Source of the DNA: an uncultured Holophagaceae bacterium
GTDB lineage: Bacteria > Acidobacteriota > Holophagae > Holophagales > Holophagaceae
Assembly (NCBI GenBank): GCA_903927605.1
Contig: CAIYNT010000227.1
Coordinates: forward strand, 1 to 13,056
Length of the DNA: 13,056 nucleotides
Reading direction: 5' to 3'
In this document: positions 6,437-13,056 of the stretch, piece after piece
How the letters are laid out: each line of letters starts with the position of its first letter
Numbering within the stretch: position 1 is the first letter of the stretch
The notes under the pieces: generated by a model
Database searches by the model: none
What the model was told of the DNA's origin: nothing
Seen by the model: only the letters and a program-made list of their open reading frames with translations
Translations under genes and position numbers: made by a program

Positions 6437-6460
6437 AAAAGAAGTGTGTCGAGGTGAGAG

Positions 6461-7354
6461 ATGACCCTGGCGATTCGGTCCGATGGGCTCAGCAGGCGGT
6501 TCGGGAAGCTCCCTGCGGTCGAGGGGCTGGACCTGCGGGTCCCCGAGGGGACCATCACGGCCTTCCTGGGGCCCAATGGCGCGGGCAAGACCACCACCAT
6601 CCGCCTGCTCCTGGGGCTGCTCAAGCCCACCAGCGGCACTTGCGAGGTGCTGGGCCATCGGCCCGGCCAGGTGGAGGCCCTTCGCCAGCTGGGCGCCATG
6701 GTCGAGTCCCCCTCCCTGTACGGGCACCTGACGGGACATGAGAACGTCGAGATCACCCGGCTCATGCGGGGGGGGGCCCGCCCCGAGACGGAGCGCGTGC
6801 TGAAGGTCGTGGGACTCACACGGGACGCCCACCGGGTGGTCCAGCAGTACTCCCTGGGCATGCGCCAGCGCCTGGCCATGGCCCTGGCCCTGTTCGGAAG
6901 CCCGCGCCTGCTGGTGCTGGACGAGCCGACCAATGGGCTGGACCCGGCGGGCATCCAGGAGATCCGCGAGCTCATCCGCCAGGTTCCCAGGCAGACCGGC
7001 GCCACTGTCTTTCTCTCGAGCCACATCCTGGCCGAGGTCGAACAGATCGCCTCGAACCTGGTCGTGATCCACCGTGGACGCCTGCGCTACCAGGGCCCCA
7101 CGGCCGACCTGGGCGGCCAGGGCGCCCCCTGGCAGCAGATCCGGGTGGACCAGGCCGACCGGGCCATGGAGCTGCTGCGGGGGAGCGGACTGGAGGTGAA
7201 GTACGAGGATCCCTATGTGCTCGTCCAATGCTCCGACGAAGGTGTTCCCGCCCTGGCGGCTCAGCTCGTGAGCTCGGGGGTGGCCCTGTACGAGTTGACG
7301 CCCCGCAGGGTGAGCCTGGAGACGCGGTTCCTGGACCTGCTGGAGGGTGCATGA
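6461..7354 (+). CDS. ABC exporter ATP-binding protein (BcrA/lantibiotic-protection type)
   Basis: A 297-aa ABC ATPase that would energise the two permeases encoded directly downstream. Visible motifs: Walker A GPNGAGKTT (37-45), signature SLGMRQR (131-137, Met-Arg in place of the classical GGQ), Walker B LLVLDEP (150-156), D-loop GLD (159-161) and H-loop SSH (186-188). The single nucleotide-binding domain with a roughly 80-residue C-terminal extension is typical of ABC-2 exporters such as BcrA, NatA and LanF. The ATG at 6461 follows GAGGTGAG (6451-6458). Its TGA overlaps the next ATG (ATGA, 7351-7354), so translation is probably coupled. Substrate unknown; families of this shape export or exclude peptide antibiotics, ions or lipids. 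Confidence 0.92.
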   Translation: MTLAIRSDGLSRRFGKLPAVEGLDLRVPEGTITAFLGPNGAGKTTTIRLLLGLLKPTSGTCEVLGHRPGQVEALRQLGAMVESPSLYGHLTGHENVEITRLMRGGARPETERVLKVVGLTRDAHRVVQQYSLGMRQRLAMALALFGSPRLLVLDEPTNGLDPAGIQEIRELIRQVPRQTGATVFLSSHILAEVEQIASNLVVIHRGRLRYQGPTADLGGQGAPWQQIRVDQADRAMELLRGSGLEVKYEDPYVLVQCSDEGVPALAAQLVSSGVALYELTPRRVSLETRFLDLLEGA

Positions 7355-8112
7355 GCACCCTGGCGTCTTTGTTTTCCGCAGAAAGGCTCAAGTGGAGAAG
7401 GAACTGGGCCACGGTGGCGGCGATCCTCTGTCCATCCAGTCTGGTCGGATTCCTCTTCCTCATTTTCTGGAACTCGGAAGTCCAGGCCAGCAAGCTGGGC
7501 CCCGGGTTCCAGGTCTGGTACCAGATTGTCTACTCCGCCTGGAACCTGATCTTCATGCCCATCACGGTGGCACTGGTCTGCCTCCTCTCCTGGGAAGCGG
7601 AGGAGGAGGCGGGTGCCTGGAAGCACCTGCTGCTGCAGCCGGTTCCCAGGCGCTTCCACTACCTGGCCAAATGCATGAGCCATGCGGCCTTGATGCTGAT
7701 CGCCCAGCTGGTGCTCGCCCTGCTGGTCCTGCTGGCCAGCCTGCTGATCTCCAGATACCTCTTGTACCTGGAGATGGGGCCGCGCAAGCTCCTGCTTTTC
7801 ACCCAGCTCAGCATCACCTCCTTCATTGCTTCCCTTCCCCTGGTCGGCCTGCACACCTGGTTGTCGACCCGATTACGCGGGGTCGGGTCGAACCTGACTT
7901 TGGCCCTGGTGGGCAGCCTTCTGACAGTCCTGCTGGCGGGTCTCCGGATGCCTGTGAAGTGGTCACCCTGGGCCCTGGCGGCTGCGGGCGTCAGGGTGGT
8001 TTTCGGGACCCACGCGGGGATGTTCGGGTTGTTCGTCTCAGCCTGCGGGCTGACCGTCCTCTTCGTGGTCCTGGGAACGTTCGATTTCTCCCGCCGTGAG
8101 GAACAACGCTAA
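7351..8112 (+). CDS. ABC-2 type exporter permease, first subunit
   Basis: A 253-aa membrane protein with about six hydrophobic segments (roughly residues 21-41, 60-80, 111-136, 149-169, 179-198 and 224-243). After the second helix comes the motif 'EEEAGAWKHLLLQPVPRR' (84-101), whose E..G.WK.LL..P..R pattern is typical of the MutE/EpiE-like permeases of lantibiotic-protection ABC systems. The ATG at 7351 overlaps the ATPase stop by 4 nt; an upstream frame start at 7228 would overlap the ATPase by over 120 bp and is rejected. It would form a heterodimeric membrane channel with the next gene product. No lanthipeptide biosynthesis gene is seen nearby, so a defence or stress role is inference. Confidence 0.85.
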   Translation: MSTLASLFSAERLKWRRNWATVAAILCPSSLVGFLFLIFWNSEVQASKLGPGFQVWYQIVYSAWNLIFMPITVALVCLLSWEAEEEAGAWKHLLLQPVPRRFHYLAKCMSHAALMLIAQLVLALLVLLASLLISRYLLYLEMGPRKLLLFTQLSITSFIASLPLVGLHTWLSTRLRGVGSNLTLALVGSLLTVLLAGLRMPVKWSPWALAAAGVRVVFGTHAGMFGLFVSACGLTVLFVVLGTFDFSRREEQR

Positions 8113-8121
8113 GGAAACGCC

Positions 8122-9039
8122 ATGGCTCAGTACTTGAACTTGCTTGTCGCGGAGGTTCGCAAACTCCGGCGATCAGCCGCGTTTCGGCTCCTGTGGGTCT
8201 TTCCGGTCCTGTTCCTCCTGGCGGATTTTCTTCTCTCCGGGCTGCCCCTGCTGCTGACGCGGAACTTGACGGCAGAGGCGCACCAGGGGTTGAGCGCCCT
8301 ACCCATCAAGTCGCTGGCCGACACCTGGTCTGGGTATTTCCACCCCTTGCTCCTCGCCTTGCTGCCCCCGCTGCTGTTCCGGTCCGAACACCGGTTCAGC
8401 CTCTGGAAGCACCTGCATGTGCAGCCGGTTTCTCGGCGGGCGGTCTTCGCCGCCAAGGCCCTGATTCTCGCGCTTAGCTTCGGGCTGGTGCTCAGTACAA
8501 TCCTGGTTTTGCTTTGGGCAGAATCCAGGCTGATCGGGTACTTGAATCCCCTGGTTCGCAGCGCCTTCCCCTGGTTGGCCCTCATTCGGGTGTTGGCCTG
8601 GTCCTACTTGGGGAGCCTGCCCTTGCTGGCGCTCTACCTCTGGCTGTCAGATCGGATCAACAATGCCGCCGTTCCCATCATGTTTGCGATGGTGGGGTTG
8701 TTGCTCACCATCTCCCTGGGGGGGAAGGAACTAACCCCTATGTGGCGACGGGACTTCATCCCCTGGGTACTGCCCTATACCTGTGCCCAGCAGGCCATCG
8801 ACATTCCGGGCGCGCGACAGGAGATGCACGCCGCGCAGAAGCCGTTCTACAACGAGCAGAAATTGGACGTCCCAAAGGTCACCATTGTGGGGAAGTACCG
8901 AATCGAGATACAGGATCCCGATGAGATGCTCGGGACCCCACCGCCCACGTCCAAGTGGGCGCTCACCGCATTCAGTCTGGGGTGTGCTCTGGCCCTGCTG
9001 GCTCTGGGGCTGGTGGAGGCCGGACGGGACCGCGCTTAG
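8122..9039 (+). CDS. ABC-2 type exporter permease, second subunit
   Basis: A 305-aa membrane protein paralogous in layout to the previous one. About six hydrophobic segments are seen (near residues 22-46, 71-87, 113-133, 150-174, 183-200 and 279-298). The family motif 'RSEHRFSLWKHLHVQPVSRR' (87-106) lines up with that of the first permease. A hydrophilic insert (about 221-278, between helices 5 and 6) is longer than the matching part of the first subunit and could be an extracytoplasmic loop. The ATG at 8122 follows AAGGAA (8111-8116), which overlaps the TAA of the upstream gene; the 9-nt gap points to one operon. Its stop is only 4 bp from the convergent stop of the TPR gene, with no room for a separate terminator. 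Confidence 0.85.
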   Translation: MAQYLNLLVAEVRKLRRSAAFRLLWVFPVLFLLADFLLSGLPLLLTRNLTAEAHQGLSALPIKSLADTWSGYFHPLLLALLPPLLFRSEHRFSLWKHLHVQPVSRRAVFAAKALILALSFGLVLSTILVLLWAESRLIGYLNPLVRSAFPWLALIRVLAWSYLGSLPLLALYLWLSDRINNAAVPIMFAMVGLLLTISLGGKELTPMWRRDFIPWVLPYTCAQQAIDIPGARQEMHAAQKPFYNEQKLDVPKVTIVGKYRIEIQDPDEMLGTPPPTSKWALTAFSLGCALALLALGLVEAGRDRA

Positions 9040-9043
9040 CTCC

Positions 9044-10120
9044 TTAGTTGCCCAGCGATTCCACCAGCTCTCTCGCCCCTCGGTGTTTGGGATCCAGCTT
9101 CATGGCTTCCTGGGCGGCGTGGCGGGCCTCGTCCTTGCGGCCCAGATCGCGAAGGATCTGGCCTTTGCGCCACCAGGCGCCGGGGTAGCCCGACGACCCG
9201 CCTTCCAGGGGCTCGCGCAGGACCTGGTCCAGGGCCGCCAGCCCGTCAGCTCGGTGCAGGCCGCTGGCGGCGGCCACTTTCCCCAGCTGCAGGCGGAGGA
9301 GGCTGGGGACGTCCACCTGGGGCAGGGCTTCCTGGAGGACCTGCCAGGCGGTCTCGGGCCGGCCCCCGTGCAGGTAGGCGTCGCTCACGGCCGCCACCCC
9401 CTGGGCGCGGGAACGCACGCCAGGCAGCAGACGCTGGGCCTCGGCCAGGAGCCGGGCGTTCTTCCCGGCCTCGCCGAGGGCCTTCTTGGCGGGGCGGCTG
9501 TCCAGGGCGTCCAGCCACTGGCCCACCACCTCGGGGTCCTGGGGCGCCAGGGCCAGGGCCCGGGCAAACCAGGGCTCGGCTTCCCGCCACCGGTCCTCTT
9601 CCACCAGGATCATGGCCTGCAGGAGGTTGCCCCGGGCCGGGGCCAGGGCCTTCAGCCGATCGGCGCACTGCAGGGCCTTCCGGGTGGAGCCTCCCAGGAG
9701 GCCCGGCGCCATCTCGTAGGCCAGGCCCAGGCTGGTCCAGGCCGGGGCCAGGGTGGGGTCGGCCTCGGTGGCGGCACGCAGGTCGTCCATACCCGCGATG
9801 GCCGGGCGCAGGCTGCCGAGATCCCTTTCCTTGATGGCTGCACCGATGCGCGCCAAGCCCCGGGCCAGGAAGGCATCGGCCAGGCGGGGGTTCAGCGAGA
9901 CCGCCCGGTCGGCCGCGCCCTGGGCCTCGCCAAAGCGCTGGAGGCTCGACAGGGCCTGCGACTTCGCGGCCCAGGCCAGGGCGTCGCCCGGATCCTGGCG
10001 GAGCCGCTGGTCCGCTTCCGCCAGCACCTTGAGGTAGTGGCCAGCCTCCAGGTCGGTGCGGAAGGCCGGGACCTGGGGCTGGACGAGGGCAAAGATGAGC
10101 GCTGGAGCAAGGTGAAGCAC
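9044..10120 (-). CDS. Tetratricopeptide-repeat-like protein, probably exported
   Basis: A 358-aa protein with TPR-like helical pairs; I do not recognise a specific family. The GTG at 10120 is chosen because GAGG (10125-10128) sits 4 nt upstream and the product then starts with a short hydrophobic segment, MLHLAPALIFALVQPQVPAF, resembling a signal peptide or anchor (it lacks the usual basic residues, so export is uncertain). TPR-like units are seen at about 30-92 (DPGDALAWAAKSQAL.., AVSLNPRLADAFLARG), 112-160 (ATEADPTLAPAWTSLGLAY), 163-207 (ARALALAPQDPEVVGQWLDAL) and 314-346 (AWWRKGQILRDLGRKDEA, then AMKLDPKHRGA). Such proteins are protein-binding scaffolds. It has no same-strand partner nearby and is divergent from fabI. 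Confidence 0.8.
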   Translation of the reverse strand: MLHLAPALIFALVQPQVPAFRTDLEAGHYLKVLAEADQRLRQDPGDALAWAAKSQALSSLQRFGEAQGAADRAVSLNPRLADAFLARGLARIGAAIKERDLGSLRPAIAGMDDLRAATEADPTLAPAWTSLGLAYEMAPGLLGGSTRKALQCADRLKALAPARGNLLQAMILVEEDRWREAEPWFARALALAPQDPEVVGQWLDALDSRPAKKALGEAGKNARLLAEAQRLLPGVRSRAQGVAAVSDAYLHGGRPETAWQVLQEALPQVDVPSLLRLQLGKVAAASGLHRADGLAALDQVLREPLEGGSSGYPGAWWRKGQILRDLGRKDEARHAAQEAMKLDPKHRGARELVESLGN

Positions 10121-10275
10121 GGGACCTCGGGAAACAGGCAGAGGCAGGATGACGCAGAAGGAAGGGGGGGAGGAATAGGATTGGGGTGCGGGCTTCCTGA
10201 CCTTGGGTATAGCGCATCTCCGTGGTTCTGGGCTATCCTAAGTGATTGTTCGGACACGACTCTGGAGGAGATCGC

Positions 10276-11054
10276 ATGGGGACCACGGGCGGATTGCTGG
10301 AGGGCAAGCGGGGCCTGATCATCGGGGTGGCCAACAAGCGCTCCATCGCCTGGGGCATCGCCCAGCGGGCCTCGGAGGCGGGGGCCCAGCTCTGCCTGAC
10401 CTACCAGAACGAACGCCTGGGGGAGAACGTCCATGAACTGGCCGCCGAGCTCAGGGACCCCCTGGTGCTGCCCCTGGACGTGGGCAGCGACAGCCAGATC
10501 GTCATGACCTTCGACGAACTCCGCAAGAAGGGGGCAAGCTCGATTTCGTGGTGCACGCCGTGGCCTACGCCCCGCGCCAGGCCCTGGAGGGGCGCTTCGT
10601 GGAGACCAGCCGGGAGGACTTCCGGGTGGCCCATGACATCAGCGCCTACTCCCTGGCGGCGGTCAGCCACGCGGCCCAGTCCCTCATGCCCGAGGGCGGG
10701 TCCATCATCACCGTCAGCTACCTGGGCAGTGTCCGCGTGGTGCCCGGCTACAACGTGATGGGGGTGGCCAAGGCCGCCCTGGAGGCCAGCGTGCGCTACC
10801 TGGCCGCGGACCTTGGGCCCCAGGGCATCCGCGTGAACGCCATCTCCGCCGGACCCATCAAGACCCTGGCCGCCTCGGCCATTCCGGGCATCGGTTCCAA
10901 GCTCAAGCACCACCGTTCCCACACCCCCCTGCAGAAGGACACGGACCAGCTGGAAGTGGGGGATGCCGGCGTCTTCCTGCTCAGCGACATGGGCCGAGGG
11001 GTCACGGGCCAGGTCCTCTATGTCGACGGCGGCTTCAGCATCATGGCGGGCTGA
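10276..11054 (+). pseudogene. fabI: Enoyl-[acyl-carrier-protein] reductase FabI, interrupted by an apparent one-base deletion
   Basis: FabI reduces trans-2-enoyl-ACP with NAD(P)H, the last step of each fatty-acid elongation cycle. The ATG at 10276 follows GGAGGAG (10264-10270). Codons 1-85 (to 10530) hold the FabI nucleotide-binding loop GVANKRSIAWGIA (17-29). From 10533 the homology continues in another frame: GKLDFVVHAVAYAP, DISAYS, SYLG, the catalytic YNVMGVAK (Tyr-x6-Lys), SAGPIKTLAAS and the end VDGGFSIMAG. Adding one base between 10530 and 10531 (for example T, giving K-W-G-K-L-D-F) restores a 259-aa protein, close to the 262 aa of E. coli FabI. All catalytic residues survive, and both halves look under selection, so a sequencing or assembly error in the GGGGG run is at least as likely as true inactivation. 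Read literally, the product stops after 160 residues. Confidence 0.9.
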
Positions 11055-11101
11055 AGCCGGATCGGTCCAGCTGGCCCCTGAGCATTGGCCCCAAGCCTCC
11101 G

Positions 11102-11899
11102 CTACCTCCGGTGGGGCAGGCCGTTCAGGATGGCCATGGCACGCTGGGCGGCCTCCAGGCGCTGGGGTCCGGAGAGGGTTCCCTCGCTCAGCTGGACGAT
11201 GACGCCGCCAAAGAGGTCCAGTCCCATCCGGCGGGAGGCGTACATCCAGGCCATTCCTTCGATGCGGTCCACCTCGAGGCCCTTGCCATGCCACAGCATC
11301 TGGCCATAGGCCAGGCAGGCGTCGGCGTCCCAGGCCTGGGCCCGCTGACGGTAGGCGGGCAGGGCCCGCCGGTACCAGCGGTCAGCCGCCTCACTGTCGG
11401 AGCTGCGCAGCTGGTCCCCCGCAAACACCATGGCGTCGGGCTGTCCCTGTCCAGCCGAGGCCTGGGCCCAGCGCAGGGCGCCCTCGAGATCCGGGGTCAG
11501 GCCCCGCCCTTGAAGGAGAGCCCTGGCCAGCAGGAGCTGCCCCTCGGCGTCGCCCCCCTCGGCCGATTTCCTGAACCAGTAGGCGCCCTTGGCCGCGTTT
11601 TTCTTGAGGATCCCGGCGCCACTCATGCGTAGCAGGCCCATGGTACGTTGGTCCGCCGGATGTTGTAGGGCCGCTCCAAGCAGGCTCGGCCAGGTGGATC
11701 GACCATCCCACAGGGTCACCACCAGGAAACTGAGCGGAAACACCAAGGCCATGGTCTTAAGCATGCGGACGTAGGCCGGGCGGCTGGCCAGACCCTGCAG
11801 GGTGAGGCGCACGGCTTGAATAGCGCCCGCCAGCAGGGACAGGCCCAGGGCGACCACCAGGGGCAGGAAGGCGGCGATTCCGAGGTAGGACCAGTTCAT
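11102..11899 (-). CDS. Membrane-anchored Sel1-like repeat protein
   Basis: A 265-aa protein with two N-terminal hydrophobic segments (about residues 5-30 and 46-63) followed by Sel1-like helical repeats (about 84-118 'AYWFRKSAEGGDAEGQ', 119-152 'ALLQGRGLTPDLEGALRWAQASAGQGQ', and 193-222 'AYGQMLWHGKGLEVDRIEGMAWMYAS'). Sel1 repeats are TPR relatives that mediate protein contacts; no enzymatic motif is visible. The ATG at 11899 begins one base after the TGA of the peroxiredoxin gene (TGA-G-ATG), and AGGG in the end of that gene can serve as ribosome site, so the two are almost certainly co-transcribed and coupled. It is convergent with fabI (47 bp between the stops). Function unknown; the operon partner gives a weak hint at envelope or oxidative stress. 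Confidence 0.85.
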   Translation of the reverse strand: MNWSYLGIAAFLPLVVALGLSLLAGAIQAVRLTLQGLASRPAYVRMLKTMALVFPLSFLVVTLWDGRSTWPSLLGAALQHPADQRTMGLLRMSGAGILKKNAAKGAYWFRKSAEGGDAEGQLLLARALLQGRGLTPDLEGALRWAQASAGQGQPDAMVFAGDQLRSSDSEAADRWYRRALPAYRQRAQAWDADACLAYGQMLWHGKGLEVDRIEGMAWMYASRRMGLDLFGGVIVQLSEGTLSGPQRLEAAQRAMAILNGLPHRR

Positions 11900-11900
11900 C

Positions 11901-12371
11901 TCAGCCCTGCAGCTTTGCCAGGGTGTCCAACACGGCCTGGACGTGCCCCTTCACGCTGACCTTGGGCCAGACGTGGCGGATGATGCCGGCCGGGTCGATG
12001 AGGAAGGTGCTGCGGAGGATGCCCTCGAGTTCTTTGCCGTACATGACCTTCCTGCCGAAGGCGCCCAGGGGCTTCAGGAGGGCGCAGTCGGGATCGGAAA
12101 GCAGGCGGAAGGGGAGGCCCTGCTTGGCGATGAAGGTCTGGTGGCTCTTCAGGCTGTCCCGGCTGAGGCCATAGACCTGGGCTCCGAGGGACTGGACCCG
12201 GGCCAGGTTGTCCCGGAAGTCGCAGGCCTCCGTGGTGCAGCCTGGGGTGCTGTCCTTGGGATAGGCGTAGAGCACGGTCCACCGGCCCTTGAAGTCCTGG
12301 GCCGTGACCGTGGCGCCCTGGTCGTCCTGGAGGGTGAAGGCGGGAAGGGGCTGTCCGAGGAGGGGGCTCAT
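11901..12371 (-). CDS. bcp: Thioredoxin-dependent thiol peroxidase (Bcp/PrxQ)
   Basis: A 156-aa peroxiredoxin of the Bcp/PrxQ family that reduces hydrogen peroxide and organic hydroperoxides using thioredoxin. The peroxidatic cysteine is C45 in the motif YPKDSTPGCT, and the resolving cysteine C50 follows with CxxxxC spacing, the same numbering as in E. coli Bcp. The conserved active-site Arg is R120 in GILRSTFLID. The length is normal for the family (about 150-157 aa). The ATG at 12371 gives the standard start 'MSPLLGQPLPAFTL'; no good Shine-Dalgarno is seen upstream, and the open frame beyond it lacks homology, so the start is set by family length. It leads a two-gene operon with the Sel1-repeat gene and is divergent from the cysteine desulfidase gene (75 bp apart). 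Confidence 0.95.
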   Translation of the reverse strand: MSPLLGQPLPAFTLQDDQGATVTAQDFKGRWTVLYAYPKDSTPGCTTEACDFRDNLARVQSLGAQVYGLSRDSLKSHQTFIAKQGLPFRLLSDPDCALLKPLGAFGRKVMYGKELEGILRSTFLIDPAGIIRHVWPKVSVKGHVQAVLDTLAKLQG

Positions 12372-12446
12372 GGAGCCAAGGGTAGCGCAGAGCCTGTGAC
12401 CGGGACCATGCTTGGATCCAGACAGAATGAAGTGGCGAGGCCCCCC

Positions 12447-13056
12447 ATGAACCTGACCGATTACCTTTCCGCCGAATGGCGCCCCGCCCTGGGGTGCACG
12501 GAGCCTGCCGCCGTGGCCTATGCCGCCTGCCTGGCGGCGGGGCAGGGCCGGGGCGAGCCCCGCATGGCGAGGCTGGTGCTCGATGCCCGCACCTACAAGA
12601 ACTGCCACGCCGTGGGCATCCCCAACAGCGGGCACCGAACCGGCGTGCTCTGGGCCCTGGCCCTGGGGGCCGTCCTGCCGGACCCTGGCCTGGGCCTGCA
12701 GATCTTCGAATCCGTCACGCCCGAGGCGCTGGCTCAGGCTGGCCGGCTGCTGGAGCGGGGCGCCGTACACGTCGACGTGGACGCGACCCGGACCGAACTC
12801 TACGTCGATTGCATCGTGGCCTGCGAAGGCGGCGTGGGCCGGGCTGTGCTCGAGCAGGAGCACACGCGGCTGGTCCGGCTGGAGGCGGACGGGGTCCCCC
12901 TGGCCCTGCCCGGCCGGGACTTGGATCCCCGGGAGGGCGGGCGGGTCCGGGAGCAGGTGGGGACCATGTCCCTGGCCGAGCTGGTCGCCCTGGCGGGCAC
13001 GCTCACCGAGGCGGACCGCGCAAGGCTCCGGGAGGGGATGGCCCTGAATCTGGCCA
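12447..13056 (+). CDS. L-cysteine desulfidase / CyuA (UPF0597) family protein, N-terminal part
   Basis: The frame is open from the ATG at 12447 to the window end: 203 codons of a protein usually about 430 aa long. The ATG follows GAGG (12437-12440). Residues 13-20 read PALGCTEP, the hallmark of the UPF0597/CyuA family, which is related to the alpha chain of iron-sulfur serine dehydratases; C17 is expected to be an Fe-S cluster ligand. Further family blocks are 'YKNCHAVGIPNSG' (50-62, compare the KNGLGVTVPGTG block of E. coli CyuA), 'GLQIFESVTPEALAQAGRLLERGAV' and 'LYVDCIVACEGG'. Characterised members split L-cysteine to pyruvate, ammonia and sulfide. The remaining cysteine ligands lie beyond the window, so activity cannot be judged. 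It is divergent from the peroxiredoxin gene and may share its 75-bp control region. Confidence 0.88.
   Translation, partial: MNLTDYLSAEWRPALGCTEPAAVAYAACLAAGQGRGEPRMARLVLDARTYKNCHAVGIPNSGHRTGVLWALALGAVLPDPGLGLQIFESVTPEALAQAGRLLERGAVHVDVDATRTELYVDCIVACEGGVGRAVLEQEHTRLVRLEADGVPLALPGRDLDPREGGRVREQVGTMSLAELVALAGTLTEADRARLREGMALNLA

Larger units (their letters stand above)
6078..6460. other. 383-bp non-coding region between divergent pilin and ABC-exporter genes
   Basis: No convincing gene. It holds the pilin promoter (6116-6130) near its left end and a sigma-70-like promoter (6409-6436) near its right end. Between them lie a palindrome GCCAATTGGC (6127-6136), an 11-bp direct repeat TTGGCTAGGCA (6132-6142 and 6290-6300), and nested inverted repeats (6195-6283). 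Short open frames here lack ribosome sites and recognisable composition. Confidence 0.7.

Noticed and set aside
10203..10239. TTGGGT and TATCCT as a fabI promoter
   Set aside because: Spacing is 25 bp, too long for sigma-70; no convincing pair was found in 10121-10275.
8783..10318. Long plus-strand open frame (511 codons) across the permease end and the TPR gene
   Set aside because: Low-complexity Gly/Gln/Leu composition, no ribosome site, and antisense to a TPR protein with clear repeats.
10246..10758. The fabI 5' frame taken as a separate 170-aa gene, with 10548-11054 as a second short reductase gene
   Set aside because: Both halves align to one FabI in order with no missing residues; residues after about 86 of the first frame are out-of-frame Arg/Pro/Ser-rich sequence.
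11061..11096. Repeated TGGCCCC (TGGCCCC-TGAGCAT-TGGCCCC) between fabI and the Sel1 gene as a terminator
   Set aside because: It is a direct, not inverted, repeat and has no U-tract.

Overview
GC-rich bacterial chromosome segment dominated by type IV pilus (T4P) genes. The order pilB-pilT-pilC, tetracysteine PilB, class III prepilin leaders and sigma-54-like pilin promoters suggest a Gram-negative T4P producer. I lean towards Acidobacteriota (Holophaga/Geothrix-like) or a deltaproteobacterial-type lineage; this is inference from gene content, not a database match.

Left part (1-6077), pilus locus. On the plus strand: the C-terminal half of the extension ATPase PilB, the retraction ATPase PilT, the inner-membrane platform PilC and a pilin-like protein (3263-3688). 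Facing them on the minus strand are four more prepilin genes. Three are paralogues with the same two-cysteine layout (3765-4199, 4410-4847, 4985-5422; the last two are about 87% identical by eye and share a 51-bp identical block). The fourth is a different pilin (5589-6077). The 5589-6077 gene and the 4985-5422 gene each have a sigma-54-like -24/-12 element (6116-6130 and 5472-5486), and a good intrinsic terminator (5530-5566) separates them. The motors and platform would thus be encoded beside a menu of alternative pilin subunits with separate promoters.

Middle (6078-9039). A 383-bp non-coding stretch holds the pilin promoter, potentially structured repeats and a sigma-70-like promoter. It is followed by a three-gene ABC-2 exporter operon (ATPase plus two six-helix permeases, with a 4-nt overlap and a 9-nt gap) resembling bacitracin/lantibiotic self-protection transporters.

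Right part (9044-13056), mixed genes: a secreted or periplasmic TPR-like protein (minus), an enoyl-ACP reductase gene fabI interrupted by an apparent one-base loss at about 10530 (plus), a peroxiredoxin (Bcp/PrxQ) and a membrane-anchored Sel1-repeat protein forming a tight two-gene operon (minus), and, divergent from it, the first 203 codons of an L-cysteine desulfidase/CyuA-family protein running off the window end.

The most notable items are the multi-pilin array with its sigma-54-like promoters and recombination-prone repeats, and the fabI frameshift. I see no CRISPR array, tRNA, rRNA, IS element or phage gene.
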